From an uncultured Streptococcus sp. (lineage in GTDB: Bacteria; Bacillota; Bacilli; Lactobacillales; Streptococcaceae): a DNA stretch of 42,816 nucleotides. The stretch is from assembly GCF_901875575.1 (NCBI RefSeq), contig NZ_CABFMF010000008.1, positions 1-42,816 of the forward strand, given 5' to 3'. The position numbers and the translations under genes are program-made. The stretch's first letter is position 1. The number at the start of each line of letters is the position of its first letter. Below the pieces are notes generated by a model. The model was not told where the DNA came from. It did no database searches and saw only the letters and a program-made list of their open reading frames with translations. This document shows, piece after piece, positions 32,120-40,102 of the stretch.

Positions 32120-32689
32120 ATGACCAAATTACTTGTAGGCTTGGGCAATCCAGGGGATAAATATTTTGAAACAAAACACAATGTTGGCTTTATGTTGATT
32201 GACCAACTAGCGAAAAAACAAAATGTCACTTTTACACACGATAAGATATTTCAAGCTTATCTAGCATCCTTTTTCCTAAATGGAGAAAAAATTTATCTGG
32301 TCAAACCAACGACCTTTATGAATGAAAGTGGAAAAGCAGTTCATGCTTTATTGACTTACTATGGTTTGGATATTGAAGATTTACTCATCATTTACGATGA
32401 TCTTGACATGGAAGTTGGAAAAATTCGTTTAAGATCAAAGGGCTCAGCGGGTGGTCATAATGGTATCAAGTCTATTATTCAACATATAGGGACTCAGACC
32501 TTTAATCGTGTTAAGATTGGAATCGGAAGACCTAAAAATGGCATGTCAGTTGTTAACCATGTTTTGAGTAAATTTGACAAGGATGATTATATTGGTATTT
32601 TACAGTCTATTGACAAAGTTGACGATTCTGTAAACTACTATTTACAAGAGAAAAATTTTGAGAAAACAATGCAGAGGTATAACGGATAA
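32120..32689 (+). CDS. pth: Peptidyl-tRNA hydrolase
   Basis: Pth releases peptides from dropped-off peptidyl-tRNAs. The 189-residue product has the N-terminal LLVGLGNPGDKY, the catalytic His in TKHNVGFM, the TFMNESGKAV loop and the YDDLDMEVGKIRLR and GSAGGHNGIKSI signatures. It begins the pth-mfd transcription unit, and its TAA directly abuts the mfd ATG, so the two are coupled. Confidence 0.98.
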   Translation: MTKLLVGLGNPGDKYFETKHNVGFMLIDQLAKKQNVTFTHDKIFQAYLASFFLNGEKIYLVKPTTFMNESGKAVHALLTYYGLDIEDLLIIYDDLDMEVGKIRLRSKGSAGGHNGIKSIIQHIGTQTFNRVKIGIGRPKNGMSVVNHVLSKFDKDDYIGILQSIDKVDDSVNYYLQEKNFEKTMQRYNG

Positions 32690-35600
32690 ATGGTGACCTT
32701 ATTAGATTTATTCTCAGAAAATAATCAGATCAAAAAATGGCATCAAAGTTTAACAGATAAGAAAAGACAACTAATACTTGGTTTATCAACGTCTACTAAG
32801 GCTCTTGCAATTGCAAGCAGTTTAGAAAAAGAAGATAAGATTGTTTTACTGACGTCAACTTATGGAGAAGCAGAAGGACTTGTTAGTGATCTTATCTCTA
32901 TCTTGGGTGAGGAACTTGTTTATCCATTTTTGGTAGATGATTCCCCTATGGTCGAGTTTTTGATGTCTTCACAAGAAAAAATCATCTCACGGGTTGAAGC
33001 CTTACGTTTTTTGACTGATTCATCTAAGAAAGGGATTTTAGTTTGTAATATCGCAGCAAGTCGATTGATTTTACCGTCTCCCAATATATTCAAAGATAGT
33101 ATTGTAAAAATAACAGTTGGTGAAGAATATGACCAACACTCACTTATCCATCAGTTAAAAGAGATAGGTTATCGAAAAGTTACACAAGTACAAACTCAAG
33201 GCGAATTTAGTCTGCGAGGAGATATTTTAGATATTTTTGAAATATCCCAGTTAGAACCTTGCCGAATTGAGTTTTTTGGTGATGAAATTGATGGTATCAG
33301 GTTATTTGAAGTCGAAACACAATTATCGAAAGAAAATCAGATAGAGCTTACTATCTTTCCAGCTAGTGATATGCTTTTGAGAGAAAGGGATTATCAACGA
33401 GGACAGTCAGCTTTAGAAAAACAGATTTCAAAAACGTTATCATCTATTTTTAAATCATACTTAGAAGAAATTCTTTCAAGTTTTCACCAAAAACAAATTC
33501 ATTTAGATTCTAGGAAGTTTTTATCTTTGTGTTATGACAAGACATGGACTGTTTTTGACTATATTGAAAAAGATACCCCAATATTCTTTGATGATTATCA
33601 AAAATTAATGAATCAGTATGAAGTATTTGAAAGAGAATTAGCACAATACTTTACAGAAGAATTACAGAACAGTAAAGCATTTTCTGAGATGCAGTATTTT
33701 GCAGAAAATGAGAAAATATATAAAAAACAAAATCCAGTGACCTTTTTTTCTAATCTTCAAAAGGGTTTAGGAAATCTCAAGTTTGACAAAATTTATCAAT
33801 TTAATCAATATCCCATGCAGGAATTTTTTAATCAATTTTCTTTTCTAAAAGAAGAAATTGAGCGATACAAAAAAATGGATTACACTATCATTCTGCAGTC
33901 TAGCAATTCAATGGGAAGTAAAACATTGGAGGATGTTTTAGAGAACTATCAGATTAAATTGGATTCTAGAGATAAGTCAAATATCTGTAAAGAATCTGTA
34001 AACTTAATCGAGGGTAATCTCAGACATGGTTTTCATTTTGTAGATGAAAAGATTTTATTGATTACTGAACATGAGATTTTTCAAAAGAAATTAAAACGTC
34101 GTTTTCGAAGACAACATGTTTCAAACGCAGAGAGATTAAAAGATTACAATGAACTTGAAAAAGGAGACTACGTCGTCCATCATATCCATGGAATTGGTCA
34201 ATATCTAGGAATTGAAACCATTGAAATCAAGGGAATCCACCGCGATTATGTCAGTGTCCAGTATCAAAATGGGGATCAAATCTCCATCCCAGTAGAGCAG
34301 ATTCAGTTACTGTCCAAATATATTTCAAGTGACGGGAAAGCTCCTAAACTCAATAAATTAAATGATGGTCATTTCAAAAAAGCCAAGCAAAAAGTTAAGA
34401 ACCAGGTAGAGGATATAGCTGACGATTTAATCAAACTTTATTCTGAGCGTAGTCAGTTGAAGGGATTTGCTTTCTCAGCTGATGATGATGATCAACATGC
34501 CTTTGATGATGCCTTTCCTTATGTAGAAACGGATGACCAATTACGAAGTATTGAGGAAATTAAGAGAGATATGCAGGATTATCATCCAATGGATCGACTC
34601 CTAGTTGGAGATGTTGGTTTTGGTAAGACAGAAGTCGCTATGCGGGCAGCCTTCAAAGCTGTTAATGATCACAAACAGGTTGTTGTTCTTGTTCCAACAA
34701 CTGTTTTAGCCCAACAACACTATACGAATTTTAAAGAACGTTTCCAGAATTTCGCGGTTACTATTGATGTTTTAAGTCGTTTTAGAAGTAAGAAGGAGCA
34801 AGCAGAAACACTTGAAAAATTAAAAAATGGTCAAGTGGATATTTTGATTGGAACTCATCGTGTTTTATCAAAAGATGTCCTATTCTCAGATTTAGGTTTG
34901 ATGATTATTGATGAGGAACAACGATTTGGTGTCAAGCATAAAGAAACACTTAAAGAATTAAAGAAACAAGTGGATGTCCTAACATTAACAGCTACGCCAA
35001 TCCCTCGTACTCTTCATATGTCCATGCTGGGAATCAGAGATTTGTCTGTTATTGAAACCCCTCCAACTAATCGCTATCCTGTTCAGACCTATGTTTTAGA
35101 AAAGAATGATAGTGTGATTCGTGATGCTGTCTTGCGTGAAATGGAGCGTGGAGGTCAAGTTTACTATCTTTACAATAAAGTTGACACAATTGACCAGAAG
35201 GTTTCAGAATTACAGGAGTTGATTCCAGAGGCTTCGATTGGATATGTTCATGGTCGAATGAGTGAAATCCAGTTGGAAAATACTCTATTAGACTTTATTG
35301 AGGGACAATACGATATCTTAGTGACGACTACCATTATTGAGACAGGGGTGGACATTCCAAATACCAATACTTTATTTATTGAAAATGCGGACCATATGGG
35401 CTTGTCAACCTTGTATCAGTTAAGAGGAAGAGTCGGTCGCAGCAATCGTATTGCTTATGCCTATCTCATGTATCGTCCAGAAAAATCTATCAGTGAAGTT
35501 TCTGAAAAGAGATTAGAAGCTATCAAAGGATTTACAGAATTGGGCTCCGGATTTAAGATTGCAATGCGAGATCTTTCGATTCGTGGGGCAGGAAATCTTT

Positions 35601-36193
35601 TAGGAAAATCCCAGTCTGGATTCATTGATTCTGTTGGTTTTGAATTGTATTCGCAGTTACTAGAGGAAGCTATTGCTAAACGAAATGGCAGTGGTAACAA
35701 AAGAATCAAAGGAAATGCCGAATTGATTTTGCAAATTGATGCCTATCTACCTGAAACATATATCACTGATCAACGACATAAAATTGAAATTTATAAAAAA
35801 ATACGTCAAATTGACAGTCGTGCATATTATGAAGAATTGCAGGAAGAATTAATGGATCGATTTGGAGAATACCCTGATGTGGTAGCCTATCTTTTAGAAA
35901 TAGGCTTAGCCAAATCATACTTTGACAAGGTCTTTGCGGAACGAGTGGAGAAAAAAGATAATAAGATTACAGTCCAATTTGAAAAAGTAGTTCAACGACT
36001 GTTTTTAGCTCAAGATTATTTTAAAGCTCTATCCGCTACTAATTTAAAAGCTGCTATAGCTGAGAATAAAGGACTAATGGAAGTTGTTTTTGATGTACGA
36101 AACAAGAAAGATTATGAAATATTAGAGGGATTGTTGAATTTTGGAGAAACTTTATTAGGGATAAAAGAATCCAAGGAAGCAAATTCTATTTGA
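32690..36193 (+). CDS. mfd: Transcription-repair coupling factor Mfd
   Basis: Mfd removes stalled RNA polymerase and recruits UvrA. The 1167 residues contain an N-terminal UvrB-like module (LRGDILDIFE), the RNA-polymerase-binding CarD-like domain (about 490-560, EKGDYVVHHIHGIGQYLGIE), helicase motifs (GDVGFGKTEVA; IIDEEQRFGV; TATPIPRTL; QLRGRVGRS) and a C-terminal regulatory domain. The start is the ATG immediately after the pth stop (TAA-ATG). Length is normal for the family. Confidence 0.98.
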   Translation: MVTLLDLFSENNQIKKWHQSLTDKKRQLILGLSTSTKALAIASSLEKEDKIVLLTSTYGEAEGLVSDLISILGEELVYPFLVDDSPMVEFLMSSQEKIISRVEALRFLTDSSKKGILVCNIAASRLILPSPNIFKDSIVKITVGEEYDQHSLIHQLKEIGYRKVTQVQTQGEFSLRGDILDIFEISQLEPCRIEFFGDEIDGIRLFEVETQLSKENQIELTIFPASDMLLRERDYQRGQSALEKQISKTLSSIFKSYLEEILSSFHQKQIHLDSRKFLSLCYDKTWTVFDYIEKDTPIFFDDYQKLMNQYEVFERELAQYFTEELQNSKAFSEMQYFAENEKIYKKQNPVTFFSNLQKGLGNLKFDKIYQFNQYPMQEFFNQFSFLKEEIERYKKMDYTIILQSSNSMGSKTLEDVLENYQIKLDSRDKSNICKESVNLIEGNLRHGFHFVDEKILLITEHEIFQKKLKRRFRRQHVSNAERLKDYNELEKGDYVVHHIHGIGQYLGIETIEIKGIHRDYVSVQYQNGDQISIPVEQIQLLSKYISSDGKAPKLNKLNDGHFKKAKQKVKNQVEDIADDLIKLYSERSQLKGFAFSADDDDQHAFDDAFPYVETDDQLRSIEEIKRDMQDYHPMDRLLVGDVGFGKTEVAMRAAFKAVNDHKQVVVLVPTTVLAQQHYTNFKERFQNFAVTIDVLSRFRSKKEQAETLEKLKNGQVDILIGTHRVLSKDVLFSDLGLMIIDEEQRFGVKHKETLKELKKQVDVLTLTATPIPRTLHMSMLGIRDLSVIETPPTNRYPVQTYVLEKNDSVIRDAVLREMERGGQVYYLYNKVDTIDQKVSELQELIPEASIGYVHGRMSEIQLENTLLDFIEGQYDILVTTTIIETGVDIPNTNTLFIENADHMGLSTLYQLRGRVGRSNRIAYAYLMYRPEKSISEVSEKRLEAIKGFTELGSGFKIAMRDLSIRGAGNLLGKSQSGFIDSVGFELYSQLLEEAIAKRNGSGNKRIKGNAELILQIDAYLPETYITDQRHKIEIYKKIRQIDSRAYYEELQEELMDRFGEYPDVVAYLLEIGLAKSYFDKVFAERVEKKDNKITVQFEKVVQRLFLAQDYFKALSATNLKAAIAENKGLMEVVFDVRNKKDYEILEGLLNFGETLLGIKESKEANSI

Positions 36194-36250
36194 CATTTTT
36201 CTTCTATAAAATAGATAAAAATGGTACAATAATAATTTGAGGAAATAAAG

Positions 36251-36517
36251 ATGAGATTAGACAAATATTTAAAAGTATCACGAATTATCAAGCGACGTAC
36301 AGTTGCAAAAGAAGTTGCAGATAAAGGTAGAATCAAGGTCAATGGAATCTTAGCTAAAAGTTCAACTGATTTGAAAGTAAATGACCAAGTTGAGATTCGT
36401 TTTGGGAATAAACTTCTCCTTGTAAAAGTATTAGAGATGAAAGATAGTACAAAAAAAGAAGATGCAGCGGTCATGTATGAAATTATCAGTGAAAAACGGG
36501 TAGAAGAAAATGGCTAA
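36251..36517 (+). CDS. rqcP: RqcP, S4-domain ribosome quality-control factor
   Basis: An 88-residue S4-domain protein (YabO/Hsp15-like), with MRLDKYLKVSRIIKRR and DKGRIKVNGILAKSS typical of the family. RqcP works with RqcH to add alanine tails to peptides stuck on split 50S subunits. It is led by an extended -10 (TGGTACAAT, 36222-36230) and TTGAGGA Shine-Dalgarno. It overlaps divIC by 8 bp, an arrangement also found in Bacillus (yabO-divIC). Confidence 0.93.
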   Translation: MRLDKYLKVSRIIKRRTVAKEVADKGRIKVNGILAKSSTDLKVNDQVEIRFGNKLLLVKVLEMKDSTKKEDAAVMYEIISEKRVEENG

Positions 36518-36878
36518 AAATATTGTACAGTTAAACAATTCTTTTATTCAAAATGAACATCAACGGAATCGATATTTGATGAGAGAACGACAAAAGCGAA
36601 ATCGTTTTATGGGTTGGATATTAATTTTGATTATTTTGTTATTTATCTTGCCAACTTTTAATTTAGCACAGAGTTATAATCAATTACTGCAAAGACGTCA
36701 GCAATTGGATGACTTGCAAACTCAGTATCAAACATTGAGTGAAGATAAGGATAAGGAAACAGACTTTGCAACGAAGTTGAAGGATGAAGATTATGCTGCT
36801 AAATATATGCGTGCTAAATACTATTATTCAAATTCTAGGGAAGTAGTCTATACCATTCCTAACTTACTTCCAAGGTGA
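36510..36878 (+). CDS. divIC: DivIC, cell-division protein (FtsB-like)
   Basis: A 122-residue bitopic protein with a basic cytoplasmic N terminus, one membrane helix (about 33-52, WILILIILLFILPTFNLA), then an extracellular coiled coil (about 55-85) and a short conserved C-terminal part with KYYYSNSREVVY. These are the traits of DivIC/FtsB, which joins DivIB/FtsQ and FtsL at the septum. It overlaps rqcP and is followed at 4 bp by a small coding sequence. Confidence 0.93.
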   Translation: MAKNIVQLNNSFIQNEHQRNRYLMRERQKRNRFMGWILILIILLFILPTFNLAQSYNQLLQRRQQLDDLQTQYQTLSEDKDKETDFATKLKDEDYAAKYMRAKYYYSNSREVVYTIPNLLPR

Positions 36879-36882
36879 TTAC

Positions 36883-37005
36883 ATGGAAAATTTATTAAGT
36901 GTAGTGGAGCAATTTCTGAACTTGTCAGATGAAAAATTAGAAGACTTAGCTGAAAAAAATCAACAATTGCGTTTACAAGAAGAAAAGGAAAGGAAGAATG
37001 CGTAA
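36883..37005 (+). CDS. Small charged protein between divIC and the beta-lactamase-like gene
   Basis: A 40-residue reading frame, starting MENLLSVVEQFLNLSDEKLE and ending in a Glu/Lys/Arg-rich helix. It starts 4 bp after the divIC stop with AAGGTG upstream. It overlaps the next gene by 8 bp (ATGCGTAA), so it is tightly coupled. A similar small gene sits at this position in pneumococcus (recalled). The sequence predicts an amphipathic or coiled-coil helix and no membrane segment. Function unknown; a structural or division-linked adaptor is only a guess. Confidence 0.8.
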   Translation: MENLLSVVEQFLNLSDEKLEDLAEKNQQLRLQEEKERKNA

Positions 37006-38266
37006 ATTCTTAATTATTTTGTTGCTACCGAGCTTTTTGACAATCTCAAAAGTTGTTAGCACAGAAAAAGAAGTAGTCTATACTTCGAAAGAAATTTATT
37101 ACCTTTCACAATCTGATTTTAGTATTTATTTTAGAGAAAAATTAAATGCTCCCATGGTTTATGGAGAGATTCCCGTTTATGCTAATGAAGATTTAGTAGT
37201 AGAATCTGGAAAGTTAACTCCAAAAACAACTTTTCAAATAACTGAGTGGCGTTTAAATAGACAAGGAATTCCAGTATTTAAATTATCAAATCATCAATTT
37301 ATTGCAGCCGATAAACGATTTTTATATGATAAATCAGAACTAAAGTCCATAGTAAAAAAAGTATGGTTGGAGTCTGGATTTAAAATATATAATAGTCCCT
37401 ATGATTTGAGAGAAGTAACATCATCTTTAGCATCTTATTCGCAAGTAGCAATTGACAAGAAGATGTTTGTTGAAGGAAGAGAATTTTTACATATTGATCA
37501 AGTTGGGTGGATAGATAAGGACTATACTTCTGAAGAAGATAATCGTATGAGTAAGGTTCAAGAAATATTATCAGAAAAATACCAGAAAGATTCGTTCTCT
37601 ATTTATGTTAAACAACTGAATACTGGTAGAGAAGCTGGTATCAATCAAGATAAAAAAATGTATGCAGCTAGTGTTTTGAAATTACCTTATCTTTATTATA
37701 CGCAAGAAAAAATAGATGAGGGAGTTTATCAATTAGATACAAGGTTAAAATACATATCTGAAGTTAATGATTTTCCAGGTTCTTATAAACCAGAAGGAAG
37801 TGGTAGTCTTCCTAAAAAAGAAGATGACAAAGAATATTCTTTAAAAGATTTAATTACGAAAGTATCAAAAGAATCTGACAATGTTGCTCACAATATATTA
37901 GGATTTTATATTTCTAACAAATCTGATATCGATTTTAAAACCAAGTTAGCTGCTATTATGGGAGATGATTGGGATACAACAGAAAAATTAATTTCTTCTA
38001 AGATGGCTAGCAAGGTAATGGAAGCTATTTATAATCAAAATGGATTTATTTTAGAATCTTTGACTAAAACATCTTTTGATAATCAGAGAATTCCTAAAGG
38101 AGTTTCTGTTAAAGTTGCTCATAAAATTGGTGATGCAGATGAATTTAAACATGACACTGCAATAGTTTATACTGATTCTCCATTTATTCTCTCAATTTTT
38201 ACAGAGAATTCTGATTATGATACGATTGAAAAGATAGCTAAGGATGTTTATGAGGTTTTAAAATGA
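36998..38266 (+). CDS. Secreted beta-lactamase-fold serine hydrolase
   Basis: A 422-residue exported protein with a signal peptide (about 1-20) and an N-terminal region with SH3-like character (about 25-170). A class A beta-lactamase-like domain follows. Its three hallmark motifs are visible: SxxK as Ser225-Val-Leu-Lys228, SDN at 293-295, and a KTG equivalent, Lys376-Ile-Gly. Despite the fold it need not be a lactamase; the divisome context suggests a wall-related function. It overlaps the 40-residue gene and tilS at its ends, so it belongs to one operon from rqcP to ftsH. Confidence 0.85.
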   Translation: MRKFLIILLLPSFLTISKVVSTEKEVVYTSKEIYYLSQSDFSIYFREKLNAPMVYGEIPVYANEDLVVESGKLTPKTTFQITEWRLNRQGIPVFKLSNHQFIAADKRFLYDKSELKSIVKKVWLESGFKIYNSPYDLREVTSSLASYSQVAIDKKMFVEGREFLHIDQVGWIDKDYTSEEDNRMSKVQEILSEKYQKDSFSIYVKQLNTGREAGINQDKKMYAASVLKLPYLYYTQEKIDEGVYQLDTRLKYISEVNDFPGSYKPEGSGSLPKKEDDKEYSLKDLITKVSKESDNVAHNILGFYISNKSDIDFKTKLAAIMGDDWDTTEKLISSKMASKVMEAIYNQNGFILESLTKTSFDNQRIPKGVSVKVAHKIGDADEFKHDTAIVYTDSPFILSIFTENSDYDTIEKIAKDVYEVLK

Positions 38267-39540
38267 CGGAACAGGATTTTCTAAATCATTTTATTCAAAG
38301 AAAATTTTTTAACAAACATTCAAAGGTTCTGTTGGCTCTTTCTGGTGGGTTGGATTCTATGTTTTTATTTCAACTATTATCCAAGTATCAAAACAAGTTG
38401 GGAATTGAACTGATATTAGCTCATGTTAATCATCAGCAGAGAATAGAATCAGATTGGGAAGAAAAGGAATTAAGGAAGCTAGCGAGCCAAGCTGGACTTC
38501 CTATTTATATCACTAACTTTTCGGATAAGTTTTCAGAAGCGCGTGCTAGAAATTTTCGTTATGAATTTTTTAAAGAGGTCATGGAAGAAACTGGAGCAAC
38601 AGCTTTGGTTACCGCACATCATGCAGATGATCAGGTTGAAACGATTTTTATGCGTTTGATTCGAGGTAGTCGATTACGGTATTTATCAGGAATTAAAGAA
38701 AAGCAATTAGTAGGGGACATTGAAATTATCCGTCCTTTACTACACTTTCATAAAAAGGATTTTCCACCAATTTTTCATTTTGATGATAAAACCAATAATG
38801 AAAATAATTACTTTCGAAATCGAACGAGAAATCTTTATTTACCAGAGCTAGAGAAGGAAAATCCCTGCTTTAGAGATGCTATTTTAGATTTAGGTAATGA
38901 AGTTAGATACTATGAGTTGGCAATATCTGAATTATCAAAAGATGTTGATGTGGAAGACTTAGAGCAACTCTTTACTTTTTCTCAGTCTACACAAAAGGTT
39001 TTACTTCAAAACTATATCAGTCGTTTTCCAGATTTGAATCTTACAAAAGCTCAATTTGAAGAAGTTCGACAGATATTGGCTAATAAAAGTCAGTATCATC
39101 ATCCACTGAAAAATGGTTATGAATTAATAAAAGAGTATCAACAGTTTCGTATATGTAAAATCAGTCCTCAGGCTGATGAAAAGGAAAATGAACTTGTGTT
39201 ACACTATCTAAATCAAGTTTCTTATCTAGGTCACTTATTTTCCTTTGGAATTCCTTTAGAGGGAGATTCAGTTCAACAAATTTCTGTTTCACGAGAAACA
39301 TCAATTCATGTTCGTCATCGAAAATCAGGGGATTTTATTATCAAAAATGGGCATAGAAAAATACTAAGACGCTTATTTATAGATTTAAAAATTCCTATAG
39401 AAAAACGAAAATCTGCTCTGATTATTGAGCAATTTGGTAAAATAGTCTCAATTTTAGGAATTGCGACCGGTGATTTGAGTAAAAACACGAAAAATGATAT
39501 AATGAAAACTATACTTTATATAGAAAAAATAGATAGGTAA
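38263..39540 (+). CDS. tilS: tRNA(Ile)-lysidine synthase
   Basis: TilS converts the C34 of tRNA-Ile(CAU) to lysidine so it reads AUA. The 425 residues have the PP-loop motif SGGLDS (27-32) in a conserved N-terminal domain with VTAHHADDQVET, and NRTRNLYLPELEKEN. A more variable C-terminal domain ends in the region with RHRKSGDF. It overlaps the preceding gene by 4 bp and is followed by hpt at 4 bp. It contains a near-perfect parS sequence (39286-39299). Confidence 0.96.
   Translation: MTEQDFLNHFIQRKFFNKHSKVLLALSGGLDSMFLFQLLSKYQNKLGIELILAHVNHQQRIESDWEEKELRKLASQAGLPIYITNFSDKFSEARARNFRYEFFKEVMEETGATALVTAHHADDQVETIFMRLIRGSRLRYLSGIKEKQLVGDIEIIRPLLHFHKKDFPPIFHFDDKTNNENNYFRNRTRNLYLPELEKENPCFRDAILDLGNEVRYYELAISELSKDVDVEDLEQLFTFSQSTQKVLLQNYISRFPDLNLTKAQFEEVRQILANKSQYHHPLKNGYELIKEYQQFRICKISPQADEKENELVLHYLNQVSYLGHLFSFGIPLEGDSVQQISVSRETSIHVRHRKSGDFIIKNGHRKILRRLFIDLKIPIEKRKSALIIEQFGKIVSILGIATGDLSKNTKNDIMKTILYIEKIDR
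39286..39299. promoter_or_regulatory. parS-like site with one mismatch
   Basis: GTTTCACGAGAAAC differs from the perfect parS at a single position (T to A at base 9). It lies inside tilS about 11.5 kb right of oriC. A weaker ParB site on the right arm would fit the known set of several near-origin sites in pneumococcus. Binding is not proven. Confidence 0.65.
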
Positions 39541-39544
39541 AAAA

Positions 39545-40087
39545 ATGTTAGAAAACGATATTAAAAAAATCCTCGTTTCACAAGATGAAATTACAGAAGC
39601 AGCTAAAAAACTTGGTGCTCAATTAACTAAAGACTATGCAGGAAAAAATCCGATTTTAATTGGAATTTTAAAAGGATCTATTCCTTTTATGGCAGAGTTG
39701 ATTAAACATATTGATACACATCTTGAAATGGACTTCATGATGGTTTCTAGCTACCATGGTGGAACAGCAAGTAGTGGTGTGATTAATATTAAACAAGATG
39801 TGACTCAAGATATTAAAGGAAGACATGTTCTATTTGTAGAAGATATCATTGATACAGGTCAAACTTTGAAGAGTTTAAGAGATATGTTTAAAGCAAGAGA
39901 GGCTACTTCTGTTAAAATTGCAACCTTGTTGGATAAACCAGAAGGACGTGTGGTAAAAATTGAAGCAGACTATAGCTGTTTTACTATTCCAAATGAATTT
40001 GTAGTAGGTTATGGTTTGGACTACAAAGAAAATTATCGGAATCTTCCTTATGTTGGAGTATTAAAAGAAGAAGTTTATTCAAATTAG
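39545..40087 (+). CDS. hpt: Hypoxanthine-guanine phosphoribosyltransferase
   Basis: Hpt salvages hypoxanthine and guanine to IMP and GMP with PRPP. The 180 residues carry the PRPP-binding motif VLFVEDIIDTGQTL, an upstream PILIGILKGSIPFMAEL loop, and YGLDYKENYRNLPYVGVL near the C terminus. It lies between tilS and ftsH, the classical Gram-positive order tilS-hpt-ftsH. In combination with guaB in the window it links guanine supply by salvage and synthesis, but no shared control is seen. Confidence 0.97.
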   Translation: MLENDIKKILVSQDEITEAAKKLGAQLTKDYAGKNPILIGILKGSIPFMAELIKHIDTHLEMDFMMVSSYHGGTASSGVINIKQDVTQDIKGRHVLFVEDIIDTGQTLKSLRDMFKAREATSVKIATLLDKPEGRVVKIEADYSCFTIPNEFVVGYGLDYKENYRNLPYVGVLKEEVYSN

Positions 40088-40102
40088 AAAGATTTATTTT
40101 TA

